The translations under genes were made by a program, and so were the position numbers. 64,000 bases of DNA, taken from Amycolatopsis mongoliensis. Lineage in GTDB: Bacteria > Actinomycetota > Actinomycetes > Mycobacteriales > Pseudonocardiaceae. Position 1 is the stretch's first letter, and each line of letters begins with the position of its first letter. The notes below the pieces were generated by a model, which saw nothing but the letters and a program-made list of their open reading frames with translations, had not been told where the DNA came from and did not search any database. Positions 8,032-14,475 of the stretch are shown here, in pieces. The DNA lies in NCBI RefSeq assembly GCF_030285665.1, contig NZ_CP127295.1, positions 558,001 through 622,000 on the forward strand, written 5' to 3'.

Positions 8032-8435
8032 CACGCACCCCGCCCACGACGCGGCCGGATAGGAGCCGGGTGCAACCGCCGACCCTGCACAGGCACCGCC
8101 CGCAGACCAGTCGCCGTCTGCTCCGCACTCCCCTCCGCGATCGGCTGGCCGGCCAAAATCGCCCACTCCTGCGCAGCGTCACTCATCGCTTCCGACGCAG
8201 CGGCCAGCGCCGCCAACGCCCACCACTCCAATCCCGGCACCGTCGACAGCTCATGCCACAAGCGGGCAACCCGCCGCGCGGCAAACGACACCTTCTCCGC
8301 CAAGTCCCACCGCGACGGATCAGCCACCGCCTCCCGGTACGCCATGTGGTACGCGGCATAGGCAATTTGCCATTCGTCATTCAGCCGCGAGTACACCGCC
8401 GGGTCCGGCTCGTTCCCAGTAGCCACTTTCAGCAC
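8031..8435 (-). CDS. Hypothetical helical AICE protein
   Basis: 134 aa from GTG 8435, two bases after the stop of the Pra-like gene. It is rich in alanine, arginine and tryptophan (SRLNDEWQIAYAAYHMAYREA, LEWWALAALAAASEAM) and predicted mostly helical, with a basic, proline-containing tail (PAPIRPRRGRG). No known domain recognised. Its stop overlaps the Xre start, so it is translated as part of the operon. Similar small helical genes sit between pra and the regulators in other AICEs, without known function. Confidence 0.65.
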   Translation of the reverse strand: MLKVATGNEPDPAVYSRLNDEWQIAYAAYHMAYREAVADPSRWDLAEKVSFAARRVARLWHELSTVPGLEWWALAALAAASEAMSDAAQEWAILAGQPIAEGSAEQTATGLRAVPVQGRRLHPAPIRPRRGRGA

Positions 8436-8437
8436 CC

Positions 8438-8911
8438 CTAGGCCGCCTTCGAGCCATCAGCGCTACCCGCCGACGAACCCGAGTTCGACCGCGATGACTT
8501 CCCCGCCGTCCCAGACCCGGCGGCCGCGAAACCGGTCGCCCGGTACACGTAGGTCTGGTACTTGAACTCACCCTGACCGCCGACGCGCGGTTCCGCGGTC
8601 AAGCCCTCCAACTCGATCGGCCGCATCCCCGGCAGTACCTCCGCCGTCGTCGGCACCGGCTGCACGTCTGCCAGCAAGATCAGCTCGAACGAAGCCCGCT
8701 TCGCTCGGCTCTCGCCAAGGTCGGTCACGGCGACCTTCCACTGACGCTTGCCCGTCTGCTCATCTACGTTCTGCCGGGCAACCTGCCCCTTCGCCATCGC
8801 CTCGCGAGACTGGTACTCCGTGTCCGCTCGAACCTCACCCGTCATCACAAGACCCTGAGGAAACGCCTGGTCAAACGCGATTTCGAACCGAAAACCCTTA
8901 TCGATTGCCAC
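8438..8911 (-). CDS. pra: Pra-like activator of replication, integration and excision
   Basis: 157 aa. GTG 8911 is chosen because GAGGTGA, a near-full SD, lies 5 bases upstream; a GTG at 8920 is in frame but lacks one. The start (AIDKGFRFEIAFDQAFPQGL...GEVRADTEY) and the core (KRQWKVAVTDLGESRAKRAS...DVQPVP...PIELEGLTAEPRV...YVYRATGF) match the pSAM2 Pra family as I know it. Pra switches on rep-xis-int in pSAM2 and is itself repressed by the GntR protein KorSA. The last 30 residues are a Ser/Gly/Ala-rich tail. It is first in the leftward operon, divergent from the GntR gene. Confidence 0.75.
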   Translation of the reverse strand: MAIDKGFRFEIAFDQAFPQGLVMTGEVRADTEYQSREAMAKGQVARQNVDEQTGKRQWKVAVTDLGESRAKRASFELILLADVQPVPTTAEVLPGMRPIELEGLTAEPRVGGQGEFKYQTYVYRATGFAAAGSGTAGKSSRSNSGSSAGSADGSKAA

Positions 8912-8966
8912 TGTGATCACCTCGTCACTACGTGTTGCCCGCCCAGTGCGAGCCCCTATCGCCACG

Positions 8967-8982
8967 ATAGAGCTATCTCTAT
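8967..8982. promoter_or_regulatory. Operator copy 1 between pra and the GntR gene
   Basis: ATAGAG-CTAT-CTCTAT is a perfect 6-4-6 palindrome. It overlaps the proposed -10 region of the leftward pra promoter. A close second copy lies at 9009-9023. GntR-type KorSA operators are expected exactly here. Confidence 0.7.
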
Positions 8983-9009
8983 TAAGCCACGGCGCGTTAC
9001 AGGTGTCAA
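8980..9009 (-). promoter_or_regulatory. Probable promoter of the leftward AICE operon
   Basis: On the minus strand a perfect TTGACA (9009-9004) is followed after 18 bases by TTAATA (8985-8980). The first Pra codon (8911) lies about 70 bases downstream. The -35 touches operator copy 2 and the -10 overlaps copy 1, so a bound repressor would block polymerase. Confidence 0.6.
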
Positions 9010-9023
9010 TAGAACCATCTCTA
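9009..9023. promoter_or_regulatory. Operator copy 2 between pra and the GntR gene
   Basis: ATAGAACCATCTCTA matches copy 1 (ATAGAGCTATCTCTA) at 13 of 15 positions and lies 42 bp away, an even four helical turns. It abuts the -35 of the leftward promoter. Confidence 0.65.
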
Positions 9024-9093
9024 ACCAACCCTCTAGACCGTCGTACGTCCCTAGCGATAGCGTTATTGGGGTTGACAGATGGAGGAGGACCAC

Positions 9094-9861
9094 GTGAGCA
9101 CCGGCTACCGCGAACTGGCGGCGATCCTGCGGGACGCCATCCAGCGCGGCGACTACCAGCCCGACTCGACCTTGCCCAAGCAAGACGAGCTGGCGGCCGA
9201 GTACGGGGTGAACGTCAACACCGTTCGCAAGGCAATCGGGGTCCTGGACGCCGAAGGTCTCGTAACGCCTATCCGCCGACGCGGCACCGTCGTCCGAGCA
9301 CGGCCCCCGATGAAGCGGCTCGGCGCCGACCGCTACGCCAAGAGCAAGTGGAAGTACGGAGACGTGGTCGCGTTCATCGCCGACCGCGAGGCGTCGGGCC
9401 GCGAGTGGAAGCCGACCGACCAAACCCAGACGATCAACAAGGTCGAAGCCGATCCCGAAGTCGCCGAGGCCCTGGGGGTCATGGTCGGCTCCCCCGTCTA
9501 CGAGCGCGCGCGGATCGTGAAGGACGCTGGCAAGCCCACACACACGCTGACCAGCTACTACCGGCCCGCCGACGTCGAGGGAACCCGCCTCGTCGACCCG
9601 ACCCCAGGTCCCGCCGGCCGAGGTGGCGGATTCCTCGTCTTGACACTCCAGGGCCTGGAGCCCGACACCATGACCGAGACGTTCTACTCACGGATGCCGA
9701 CGCCCGACGAGGTCGATCAGCTCGAACTACCGGCAGGTGAGCCGGTCATGATCTTGCAGCGACGCACCTTCACCGAAGACGGGCGAGTCGTCGAGTTCGC
9801 GCGTGGGGTACATGCGGCCAGCCGCTTCTCGTGGTCGTATACGTTCAAGATTCCCGACTGA
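9094..9861 (+). CDS. GntR-family repressor with UTRA domain, KorSA-like
   Basis: 255 aa. GTG 9094 is preferred to ATG 9079 because GGAGGAGG lies between them at the right distance. N-terminal GntR winged helix (YRELAAILRDAIQRGDYQPD, TLPKQDELAAEYGVNVNTVRKAI, about 4-70), then a UTRA ligand domain (about 100-250: SPVYERARIVKD...GLEPDTMTETFYSRMPT). In pSAM2 KorSA of this family represses pra and so keeps the element integrated. The gene faces pra across two operator copies and is followed after 11 bp by the YdcF-like gene. Confidence 0.87.
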   Translation: MSTGYRELAAILRDAIQRGDYQPDSTLPKQDELAAEYGVNVNTVRKAIGVLDAEGLVTPIRRRGTVVRARPPMKRLGADRYAKSKWKYGDVVAFIADREASGREWKPTDQTQTINKVEADPEVAEALGVMVGSPVYERARIVKDAGKPTHTLTSYYRPADVEGTRLVDPTPGPAGRGGGFLVLTLQGLEPDTMTETFYSRMPTPDEVDQLELPAGEPVMILQRRTFTEDGRVVEFARGVHAASRFSWSYTFKIPD

Positions 9862-9872
9862 CCGGAGAAGCC

Positions 9873-10535
9873 ATGCCCGAGCGAGCCGCGTCCCTGCCCG
9901 ATTCCCTTCGCGCGGACGTCGAGACGCTCTGGGACTACCACGACATGCACCACGAACTGCGTCCGGCAGATGTCGGGATCGGTCTCGGCAGCCACGACCT
10001 CAGCGTTGCCACCTGCGCGGCCGACCTCTTCAAGACTGGCTTGTTCCCGCTGATCGTCTTCACCGGGGCGAACGCACCGACCACGATCGAGCGGTTCCCG
10101 CGCGGCGAAGCCGTGCACTACCGCGAGCACGCGATCGAGCTTGGAGTTCCAGCGAGCGCCATCATTGTTGAACCCAGGGCGCGGAACACCGGCGAGAACA
10201 TCACCTTCACGCGCGAAGTCCTCGCCGACCACGGTGCAGATATTCGCTCCGTAGTTCTGATCTCCAGGCCGTACCAGCAGCGCCGCGCATACGCGACGTG
10301 TAAGAAGCTCTGGCCTGAAGTCGAGGTCACCTGCGCGTCGACGCCTATGCCGCTGGATAAGTACGTCGCCAGTATCGGAGACGTCGACCGCGTAATAAAC
10401 ATGCTCGTCGGCGACACTCAGCGAATTTCAGTCTATGCCAATAAAGGGTTTGCGATTCCTATGTCGGTCCCAGCCCCAGTTCAAGAAGCTTACGCTCGTT
10501 TAGTTTCGGCAGGATTCACACAGCGTCTCATCTGA
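9873..10535 (+). CDS. YdcF/ElyC (DUF218)-family protein
   Basis: 220 aa from ATG 9873 (SD GGAGAAG). The Rossmann-like DUF218 fold shows as VGIGLGSHDL near the N-terminus, LFPLIVFTGAN, and the signature PRARNTGENITFTREVL with VLISRPYQQRRAYAT. E. coli YdcF binds S-adenosylmethionine, but no enzymatic role is proven for the family. Unlike SanA/ElyC there is no membrane segment, so it is cytosolic. It forms a two-gene operon with the GntR regulator. The last 30 codons are noticeably less GC-rich, where the cargo block begins. Confidence 0.8.
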   Translation: MPERAASLPDSLRADVETLWDYHDMHHELRPADVGIGLGSHDLSVATCAADLFKTGLFPLIVFTGANAPTTIERFPRGEAVHYREHAIELGVPASAIIVEPRARNTGENITFTREVLADHGADIRSVVLISRPYQQRRAYATCKKLWPEVEVTCASTPMPLDKYVASIGDVDRVINMLVGDTQRISVYANKGFAIPMSVPAPVQEAYARLVSAGFTQRLI

Positions 10536-10549
10536 GGCAGTAGGTAAAT

Positions 10550-11482
10550 CTATAGCACTTCAAACAGCGAGTTCGCCCTGACCTGCCTGCTTAGCCCAAT
10601 CGCTACGCGCTCGCGTCCTATCTCCACAGCTTGAAGTGATACCCCTTCCGACTGAATTGAAATAATCGATCCCACACGCGGGGCACCGTCGCCTACAGGT
10701 ACCAGACATACGTGATCTCCGACAGAAACCGCGACATCCAACTTCTTGATAGCAACAGTAGAAGGCCCTAGCGTCACCTTTTCGTCCACCTCGCCCAGGT
10801 GCCGACAATCAAAAGTTCCAAATCTCTCAACGAAGTGAGCCTGCATAGCACAAATACAACGCTCGAAAAACGATCGAGCATCGTCTATCCATCCACACAT
10901 CAGGTCCGCCCCCAGCAAGTTCTCCGGCACCTCCCCGTGGGCAATACTGTTTCGTTCCGAAACTAGCTTGTCGAGACGCGATGCCGCCGACTCACTACTG
11001 TCGCCAAATGGCGCTTTCATCCAACTGATTTTTGCCTCAGCAACCATCAATCGGTCACACCACTCACGAATAACATCGGACCATACATTGCGATCGATCG
11101 CCGTAAGGCGACTGAACTCGGCCCAGCGAACTGAATCGAGATGCGAGATCGCATCCTGAAAATTGCTATCTTTTCGCTCCGAAGTCGCCTGAGCCGAAAG
11201 ATATGCCAGAGTACGCTTTTGATGAGCAGCCATAAGTTGCGGCGGCAGATCACCAGGAACGCCTGCCGCAACCTTCAGTGTTTGCAGCGAGGCATTTCCA
11301 AGCTTCGTAAAAGCGGCCTCAGTCGCCGCATACGCCAACAGAATCCAACTCGAATACAAGTTAACCCGATAGTCAACGTCACCACGAGGTATAGTCTCGA
11401 AAGATGCGTTGACATAGAGCTTCAATTGATCGAAGCGCTCAGCCGACGCGCGCCACGCTTCTTCAATATATCGATCGCCCAC
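10550..11482 (-). CDS. HEPN-domain protein (candidate RNase) with EF-Tu domain-II-like C-terminus
   Basis: 310 aa from GTG 11482, which follows the DUF262 stop TAA with no gap. Residues 1-225 are helical; near their end is SERNSIAHGE, whose R177-x4-H182 is the catalytic Rx4-6H motif of HEPN ribonucleases. The layout resembles the RiboL-PSP/MAE_28990 HEPN group. Residues 240-310 are a beta-rich module (VSVGDHVCLVPVGDGAPRV, GSIISIQSEGVSLQAVEIG, ERVAIGLS) with the pattern of translation-GTPase domain II. I infer a toxin or anti-phage RNase, possibly aimed at tRNA or ribosomes. The gene pair is much less GC-rich than its neighbours, a sign of transfer. Confidence 0.7.
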   Translation of the reverse strand: MGDRYIEEAWRASAERFDQLKLYVNASFETIPRGDVDYRVNLYSSWILLAYAATEAAFTKLGNASLQTLKVAAGVPGDLPPQLMAAHQKRTLAYLSAQATSERKDSNFQDAISHLDSVRWAEFSRLTAIDRNVWSDVIREWCDRLMVAEAKISWMKAPFGDSSESAASRLDKLVSERNSIAHGEVPENLLGADLMCGWIDDARSFFERCICAMQAHFVERFGTFDCRHLGEVDEKVTLGPSTVAIKKLDVAVSVGDHVCLVPVGDGAPRVGSIISIQSEGVSLQAVEIGRERVAIGLSRQVRANSLFEVL

Positions 11483-12790
11483 TTACGCCGCCATAAATGA
11501 GCGCAGATACTCTTCGAACAGGATTTCTCGGCGCATGACATCCGCGCGAGTCTGACCACGCAGATTGAAAACACTCGAATTCATTGAATAGAATCCAGCC
11601 AGGCCTTCCACGATAGCATCGCGTTTCCCGACAAGCACATCGGCATCGCCTAGAAGTCGCGAAAGTACATTCATACAAGCATCGTAGATAGACTTTGAAG
11701 GTACCGCCGTCCAACTCTCCCTACGAGTACGCCTAAAGGCTTTATCTCCAAAGATCTTTTCAGCCAAATCTAGCGTGCGCAGGAATATACTGCGAAGCTC
11801 CTCGATAACTTCTTCTTCAAATGTATTCGCGGCCTGCAAGTATTCATCAAGGTAATCCTTGATGCTCGACCTGTACTCGATCATCCTTTGCCTGTTGGCA
11901 AAGAACCTCAGAACTAATTCAACATCGGTCATATCGCGCCAAGCGGGAGGAATCTCAGCAGCCTCCCCTTGACTCCGATCAGCAATTTCCGCCAGACCGG
12001 CCTCTTCGATCTCGTCATACTCGTCACCGCTGGGCTGGTCCGAGTCGACTAGCGATTCGACATCGACGGGAATTTGCCACAATCTACGCAATGCCGGAGT
12101 ACGAGCAAGCTCCTTGCAAAGCCTATTCATCGGTCCGTCATACAGGGCGTTTCGCAGCTCCTGAGGAGAAAGGTGGACGCCGCCCGTATTGATTCGACCG
12201 AAGACAAACCGCTTCAGAATATCCGGCTCTTCGGCACCGTGACTTGTTTCCTTGAGGAGGATAATCGACGACAAGTACCTACGGTTAATACCCGCTCGAA
12301 TCTTCTTAGGCAATGCGTCGTAATTGAGGCCGTCGAGTTCCTTCCAGTACTCAAGGCCGGTCAATTCGAACTTGTTAGCGTAAAATTCTCGAACGGCAGT
12401 CATGCGCTGAAGACCGTCCATTACTTCATATTGATTATAGTCCCACTCGTAAAGAAACACCGGAGGAACTGGAACGTTCATAATAAATGACTCAATCAAC
12501 CGACTCTGTTGCACCCTACTCCAGCGATGCCGACGCTGATAGTCGGGATCCAACTTGTAATTCCCCGAGTCAAGCAGGTCCGTAACCGACTCAAGAGGGT
12601 ATCGAGCCTGCTCGGTGACGATACGAATCTCACCGCGCGAGTACTTCTCGTCGATTTCGTCGTCACTCGGCCGCTTCCCTGGTTCCGCTGGCGCGAGCTT
12701 CTCGCTGATCAGTTCGCCTTGCCTTAGCTCAGCACGCTGCCTCGTTACTAGCTGCTGAAACTCTGGTTCCCTGTCCGAAGCTTGCGGCAC
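11483..12790 (-). CDS. DUF262 (ParB/GmrS-like) protein, partner of the HEPN gene
   Basis: 435 aa from GTG 12790 (SD AGAAGGA). The DUF262 ParB/sulfiredoxin-type fold spans about 65-220: DPDYQRRHRWSRVQQSRLIE, MNVPVPPVFLYE, the nucleotide-site motif DGLQR (125-129, family DGQQR), and FGRINTGGVHLSPQELRNA (197-215). GmrS subunits of GmrSD nucleases use this fold for NTP binding. The C-terminal half is helical, and the DUF1524 HNH nuclease of full GmrSD proteins is absent. The HEPN gene begins at the next base after its stop, so the pair is one operon: an NTP-using sensor with an RNase effector is the likely division of labour. Strong AT bias compared with the host. Confidence 0.8.
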   Translation of the reverse strand: MPQASDREPEFQQLVTRQRAELRQGELISEKLAPAEPGKRPSDDEIDEKYSRGEIRIVTEQARYPLESVTDLLDSGNYKLDPDYQRRHRWSRVQQSRLIESFIMNVPVPPVFLYEWDYNQYEVMDGLQRMTAVREFYANKFELTGLEYWKELDGLNYDALPKKIRAGINRRYLSSIILLKETSHGAEEPDILKRFVFGRINTGGVHLSPQELRNALYDGPMNRLCKELARTPALRRLWQIPVDVESLVDSDQPSGDEYDEIEEAGLAEIADRSQGEAAEIPPAWRDMTDVELVLRFFANRQRMIEYRSSIKDYLDEYLQAANTFEEEVIEELRSIFLRTLDLAEKIFGDKAFRRTRRESWTAVPSKSIYDACMNVLSRLLGDADVLVGKRDAIVEGLAGFYSMNSSVFNLRGQTRADVMRREILFEEYLRSFMAA

Positions 12791-13082
12791 GACCGTGTCC
12801 TTCTAGTTGAGCGGCTATACACGGCTGAACTTACTCCCTAACTGCTACTCGGACCATCTGCATTTGCCGAATTTGGCTCTATGGGATCAAGGCGCCGCCT
12901 GCGGCGGCGCGCACAGATCACCTTGCGTACGTCGGGCGCTGCCCTTGGCGGACCGGCCTCCGCTCCGCTCTGGCCGGCCGCCGGGCGCGCCCGCCGAACA
13001 GCTCGGCACCGCACACGCGCCGCCGCCGACCTCCAACCCCATCGAGCACCGTCATCACCGTTCGGCATCGAGACTCGATGCG
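12791..13082. other. Gene-free spacer with a strong GC hairpin
   Basis: 292 bp between the starts and stops of two leftward genes. It contains GCGCCGCC-TGC-GGCGGCGC (12892-12910), an 8-bp perfect stem with a 3-base loop and no T-run, about 170 bp beyond the GNAT stop. The left 80 bp have the low GC of the DUF262-HEPN block; the rest is very GC-rich. The composition break near 12890 marks the edge of the cargo. I see no gene. Confidence 0.5.
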
Positions 13083-13835
13083 TCACGGTAGGGCGCTCAT
13101 CGGGTGCTGCATCCAGACGTTCCACTCCTCGTACATGCCGAGGTCGCGTTCACGGTCGATGTCCACCAGGTCGAGCGCTCCGGGGACGACGTACCGGCCG
13201 GTCTGGGGAAAGGCCATGCCCGTCCATTGCTCCCATTGAGCGATGGTTCCGGACACAACCATGGACCGTGGGACAGGGGCCACGATGTTGGCCCCGAGAC
13301 GTTGATGCGTGCGAATCCAGGGGTCCAGATGCAGCCCGTCCTCGCGGGTCCAACGCAGAAAATCCGCCATCGACGTCAGCGGATAGCTCGCCTTCAACGT
13401 CGGCCGCACCGGCACGATAACTCGTTGGAGACCGGCGTCCGCCGCGCGTTCGCGGAGAGCGGTCAGCACCTGTCCGGCCAGGCCGCCGCCCGAGTGGTCG
13501 GGCCGGACCGTGGCAGACATGATGCACAGCGTGTCAGGTTCCACCTGGCCTTCATATCCTGTCACCGCAGCAACGAGGGCACCGTCGTAACCGTCCGGGA
13601 GCGTGTCCGCTTCGCCGTCCCAGTGCAGCGTCACCGCGACCGCGCTGGCCAGCACCTCCCCATCGTCGACTAGGAGCACGTCGAACTCCGGAAAGTACTG
13701 TTCTGCGGCTTCACGGTGGGCGCCGGACACCGCATCGTGGAGAACGAACTCCGGCCACGCTGCACGCAACGACGCCACGGCGCCAGCTTTGAGATCACGA
13801 TTCTCAGCGGTGGTGACGATCTTCAATTTCCGCAC
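13083..13835 (-). CDS. GNAT-like N-acetyltransferase, AICE cargo
   Basis: 250 aa from GTG 13835. The acetyl-CoA site is visible as LCIMSATVRPDHSGGGLAGQVLTALRERA: a beta-4 strand and the loop HSGGGLAG, a variant of Q/RxxGxG/A. An N-terminal half with FDVLLVDDGEVLASAVAVTLHWDG and a C-terminal part (RTHQRLGANIVAPVPRSMVV...GTIAQWEQWTGM) are like large single-domain transferases of Streptomyces. Substrate unknown. GC content is host-like, unlike the DUF262-HEPN pair, so this gene probably joined the element in a separate event. Confidence 0.72.
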   Translation of the reverse strand: MRKLKIVTTAENRDLKAGAVASLRAAWPEFVLHDAVSGAHREAAEQYFPEFDVLLVDDGEVLASAVAVTLHWDGEADTLPDGYDGALVAAVTGYEGQVEPDTLCIMSATVRPDHSGGGLAGQVLTALRERAADAGLQRVIVPVRPTLKASYPLTSMADFLRWTREDGLHLDPWIRTHQRLGANIVAPVPRSMVVSGTIAQWEQWTGMAFPQTGRYVVPGALDLVDIDRERDLGMYEEWNVWMQHPMSALP

Positions 13836-13910
13836 CAGCAGAGCCTAAACCGCTCCGCCGTCCCACGACGACGCACCTATTCAAGGCGGGCCGTTCCCTC
13901 GCAGGCGATC

Positions 13911-14003
13911 GTTTAACACCGGCCTACCGGCATCAAGAGCGCCTGACGGCGTCGCTGCGCGATGAGCTCCGCTCACTCTTGACACCGGCAGTCCGGTGCT
14001 AAC
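13911..14003. repeat. Long imperfect inverted repeat (29/28-base arms, 36-base loop)
   Basis: The left arm at 13911-13939 and the right arm at 13976-14003 pair over most of their length, with TCAAGAG/CTCTTGA, CACCGG/CCGGTG and GTT/AAC as the strongest blocks. The right arm also contains its own palindrome CACCGG-CAGT-CCGGTG. No gene ends here, so a plain terminator is unlikely. Such structures are typical of origins or transfer loci. Confidence 0.6.
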
Positions 14004-14159
14004 CAGCGGCAGGGGCGAGGAAGACGGGGGCGGAGAGCCCACCGCGCAAGCCAGCCACAGAGAGGGTCGCGAAGATGCCAAGCCGACAGCTCAGCCCGAA
14101 TCAGACGGCCCTGTTCAGCCCGTACCAACTCACCCTCTGGACCAAGCAGGCCCGCTCCG

Positions 14160-14182
14160 CCAGGCCGTCACCAGGCCGTCAG
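14160..14182. repeat. Candidate integrase or Xis arm-type repeat, right end
   Basis: Exact copy of the 23 bp at 2292-2314: two CCAGGCCGTCA units plus G, same orientation. It lies 98 bp from the right attachment core. Confidence 0.6.
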
Positions 14183-14186
14183 ACGT

Positions 14187-14216
14187 CCGGACCAGACCGG
14201 ACCCAACCGGACGCAA
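14187..14216. repeat. Three tandem 10-bp CCGGAC repeats, candidate transfer locus (clt)
   Basis: CCGGACCAGA, CCGGACCCAA and CCGGACGCAA follow each other without gaps, sharing CCGGAC and a purine-A end. One unit is close to one helical turn. TraB proteins of Streptomyces plasmids recognise short repeated 8-mers at clt (GACCCGGA in pSVH1), and these units are similar in size and base content. Confidence 0.5.
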
Positions 14217-14279
14217 CAAGCACAAAGCAGCAGGTCAACGGCACGTCACGCCGCCGACCCGCTGCTAGGTCGCGCAAGG

Positions 14280-14294
14280 TCGCAGAACGAGATC
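14280..14294 (+). other. Integrase-distal attachment site (15-bp core)
   Basis: Exact copy of 2214-2228. Here the core is followed by the true chitinase sequence TTCTACCAG, so this junction shows which codons were displaced. Confidence 0.9.
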
Positions 14295-14474
14295 TTCTAC
14301 CAGAAGGACGCGCAGGCGCTGGTGGCGTTCGCGAAGACGGTCCACCTGGGCATGCTGTCGTTCTGGGAGGCCGGCCGCGACGCCAACGCGTGCACCGGCG
14401 CGCTCTACAAGTGCACCAACGTGCCGCAGTCGAAGTACGAGTTCGCGAAGATCTTCGCCGGCTACACCGGCTGA
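14280..14474 (+). pseudogene. GH18 chitinase, 3' part after the AICE
   Basis: The frame opens on the 15-bp core (SQNEI) and continues FYQKDAQALVAFAKTV, then GMLSFWEAGRDANAC, GALYKCTNVPQSKYEFAKIF and AGYTG before TGA 14472-14474. GMLSFWE..RD is the last barrel strand of GH18 chitinases, with the Trp at the floor of the active site. It has no start codon or promoter of its own. Joined to 1443-2228 it restores a complete 321-aa enzyme. Confidence 0.9.
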
Positions 14475-14475
14475 G

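Larger units (their letters stand above)
2214..14279. mobile_element. Actinomycete integrative and conjugative element (AICE), about 12.07 kb, inserted in a chitinase gene
   Basis: The element is bounded by the 15-bp direct repeat TCGCAGAACGAGATC (2214-2228 and 14280-14294); the unit given here runs from the first base of one copy to the base before the other. It has the full AICE gene set in pSAM2 order on the minus strand: Pra-like activator, small genes, FtsK/TraB-type translocase, RepSA-type initiator, excisionase, tyrosine integrase next to the left end. A divergent GntR/KorSA-like repressor is present. Cargo in the right half is DUF262, HEPN and GNAT. AICEs usually sit in tRNA 3' ends; here no tRNA is seen and both flanks are one chitinase gene. 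The integrase, excisionase, Rep and translocase all look intact, so it may still excise. Confidence 0.93.
13836..14279. other. Gene-free right end of the AICE, rich in repeats
   Basis: 444 bp between the GNAT start and the attachment core. It contains, in order, a long imperfect inverted repeat (13911-14003), the second arm-type repeat (14160-14182) and three tandem 10-mers (14187-14216). Short open frames exist (for instance from ATG 14075 after GAGAGGG), but their proline/arginine-rich products resemble nothing and run across the repeats. It is best read as a cis-acting region for integration and transfer. Confidence 0.6.

Noticed and set aside
9072..9077. TTGACA as promoter -35 of the GntR gene
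   Set aside because: It lies only 17 bases before the start codon, leaving no room for a -10 and leader.
14075..14279. Small open frame in the AICE right end
   Set aside because: An SD-like GAGAGGG precedes it, but it crosses the 23-bp and 10-bp repeats and reads out of frame over the attachment core.
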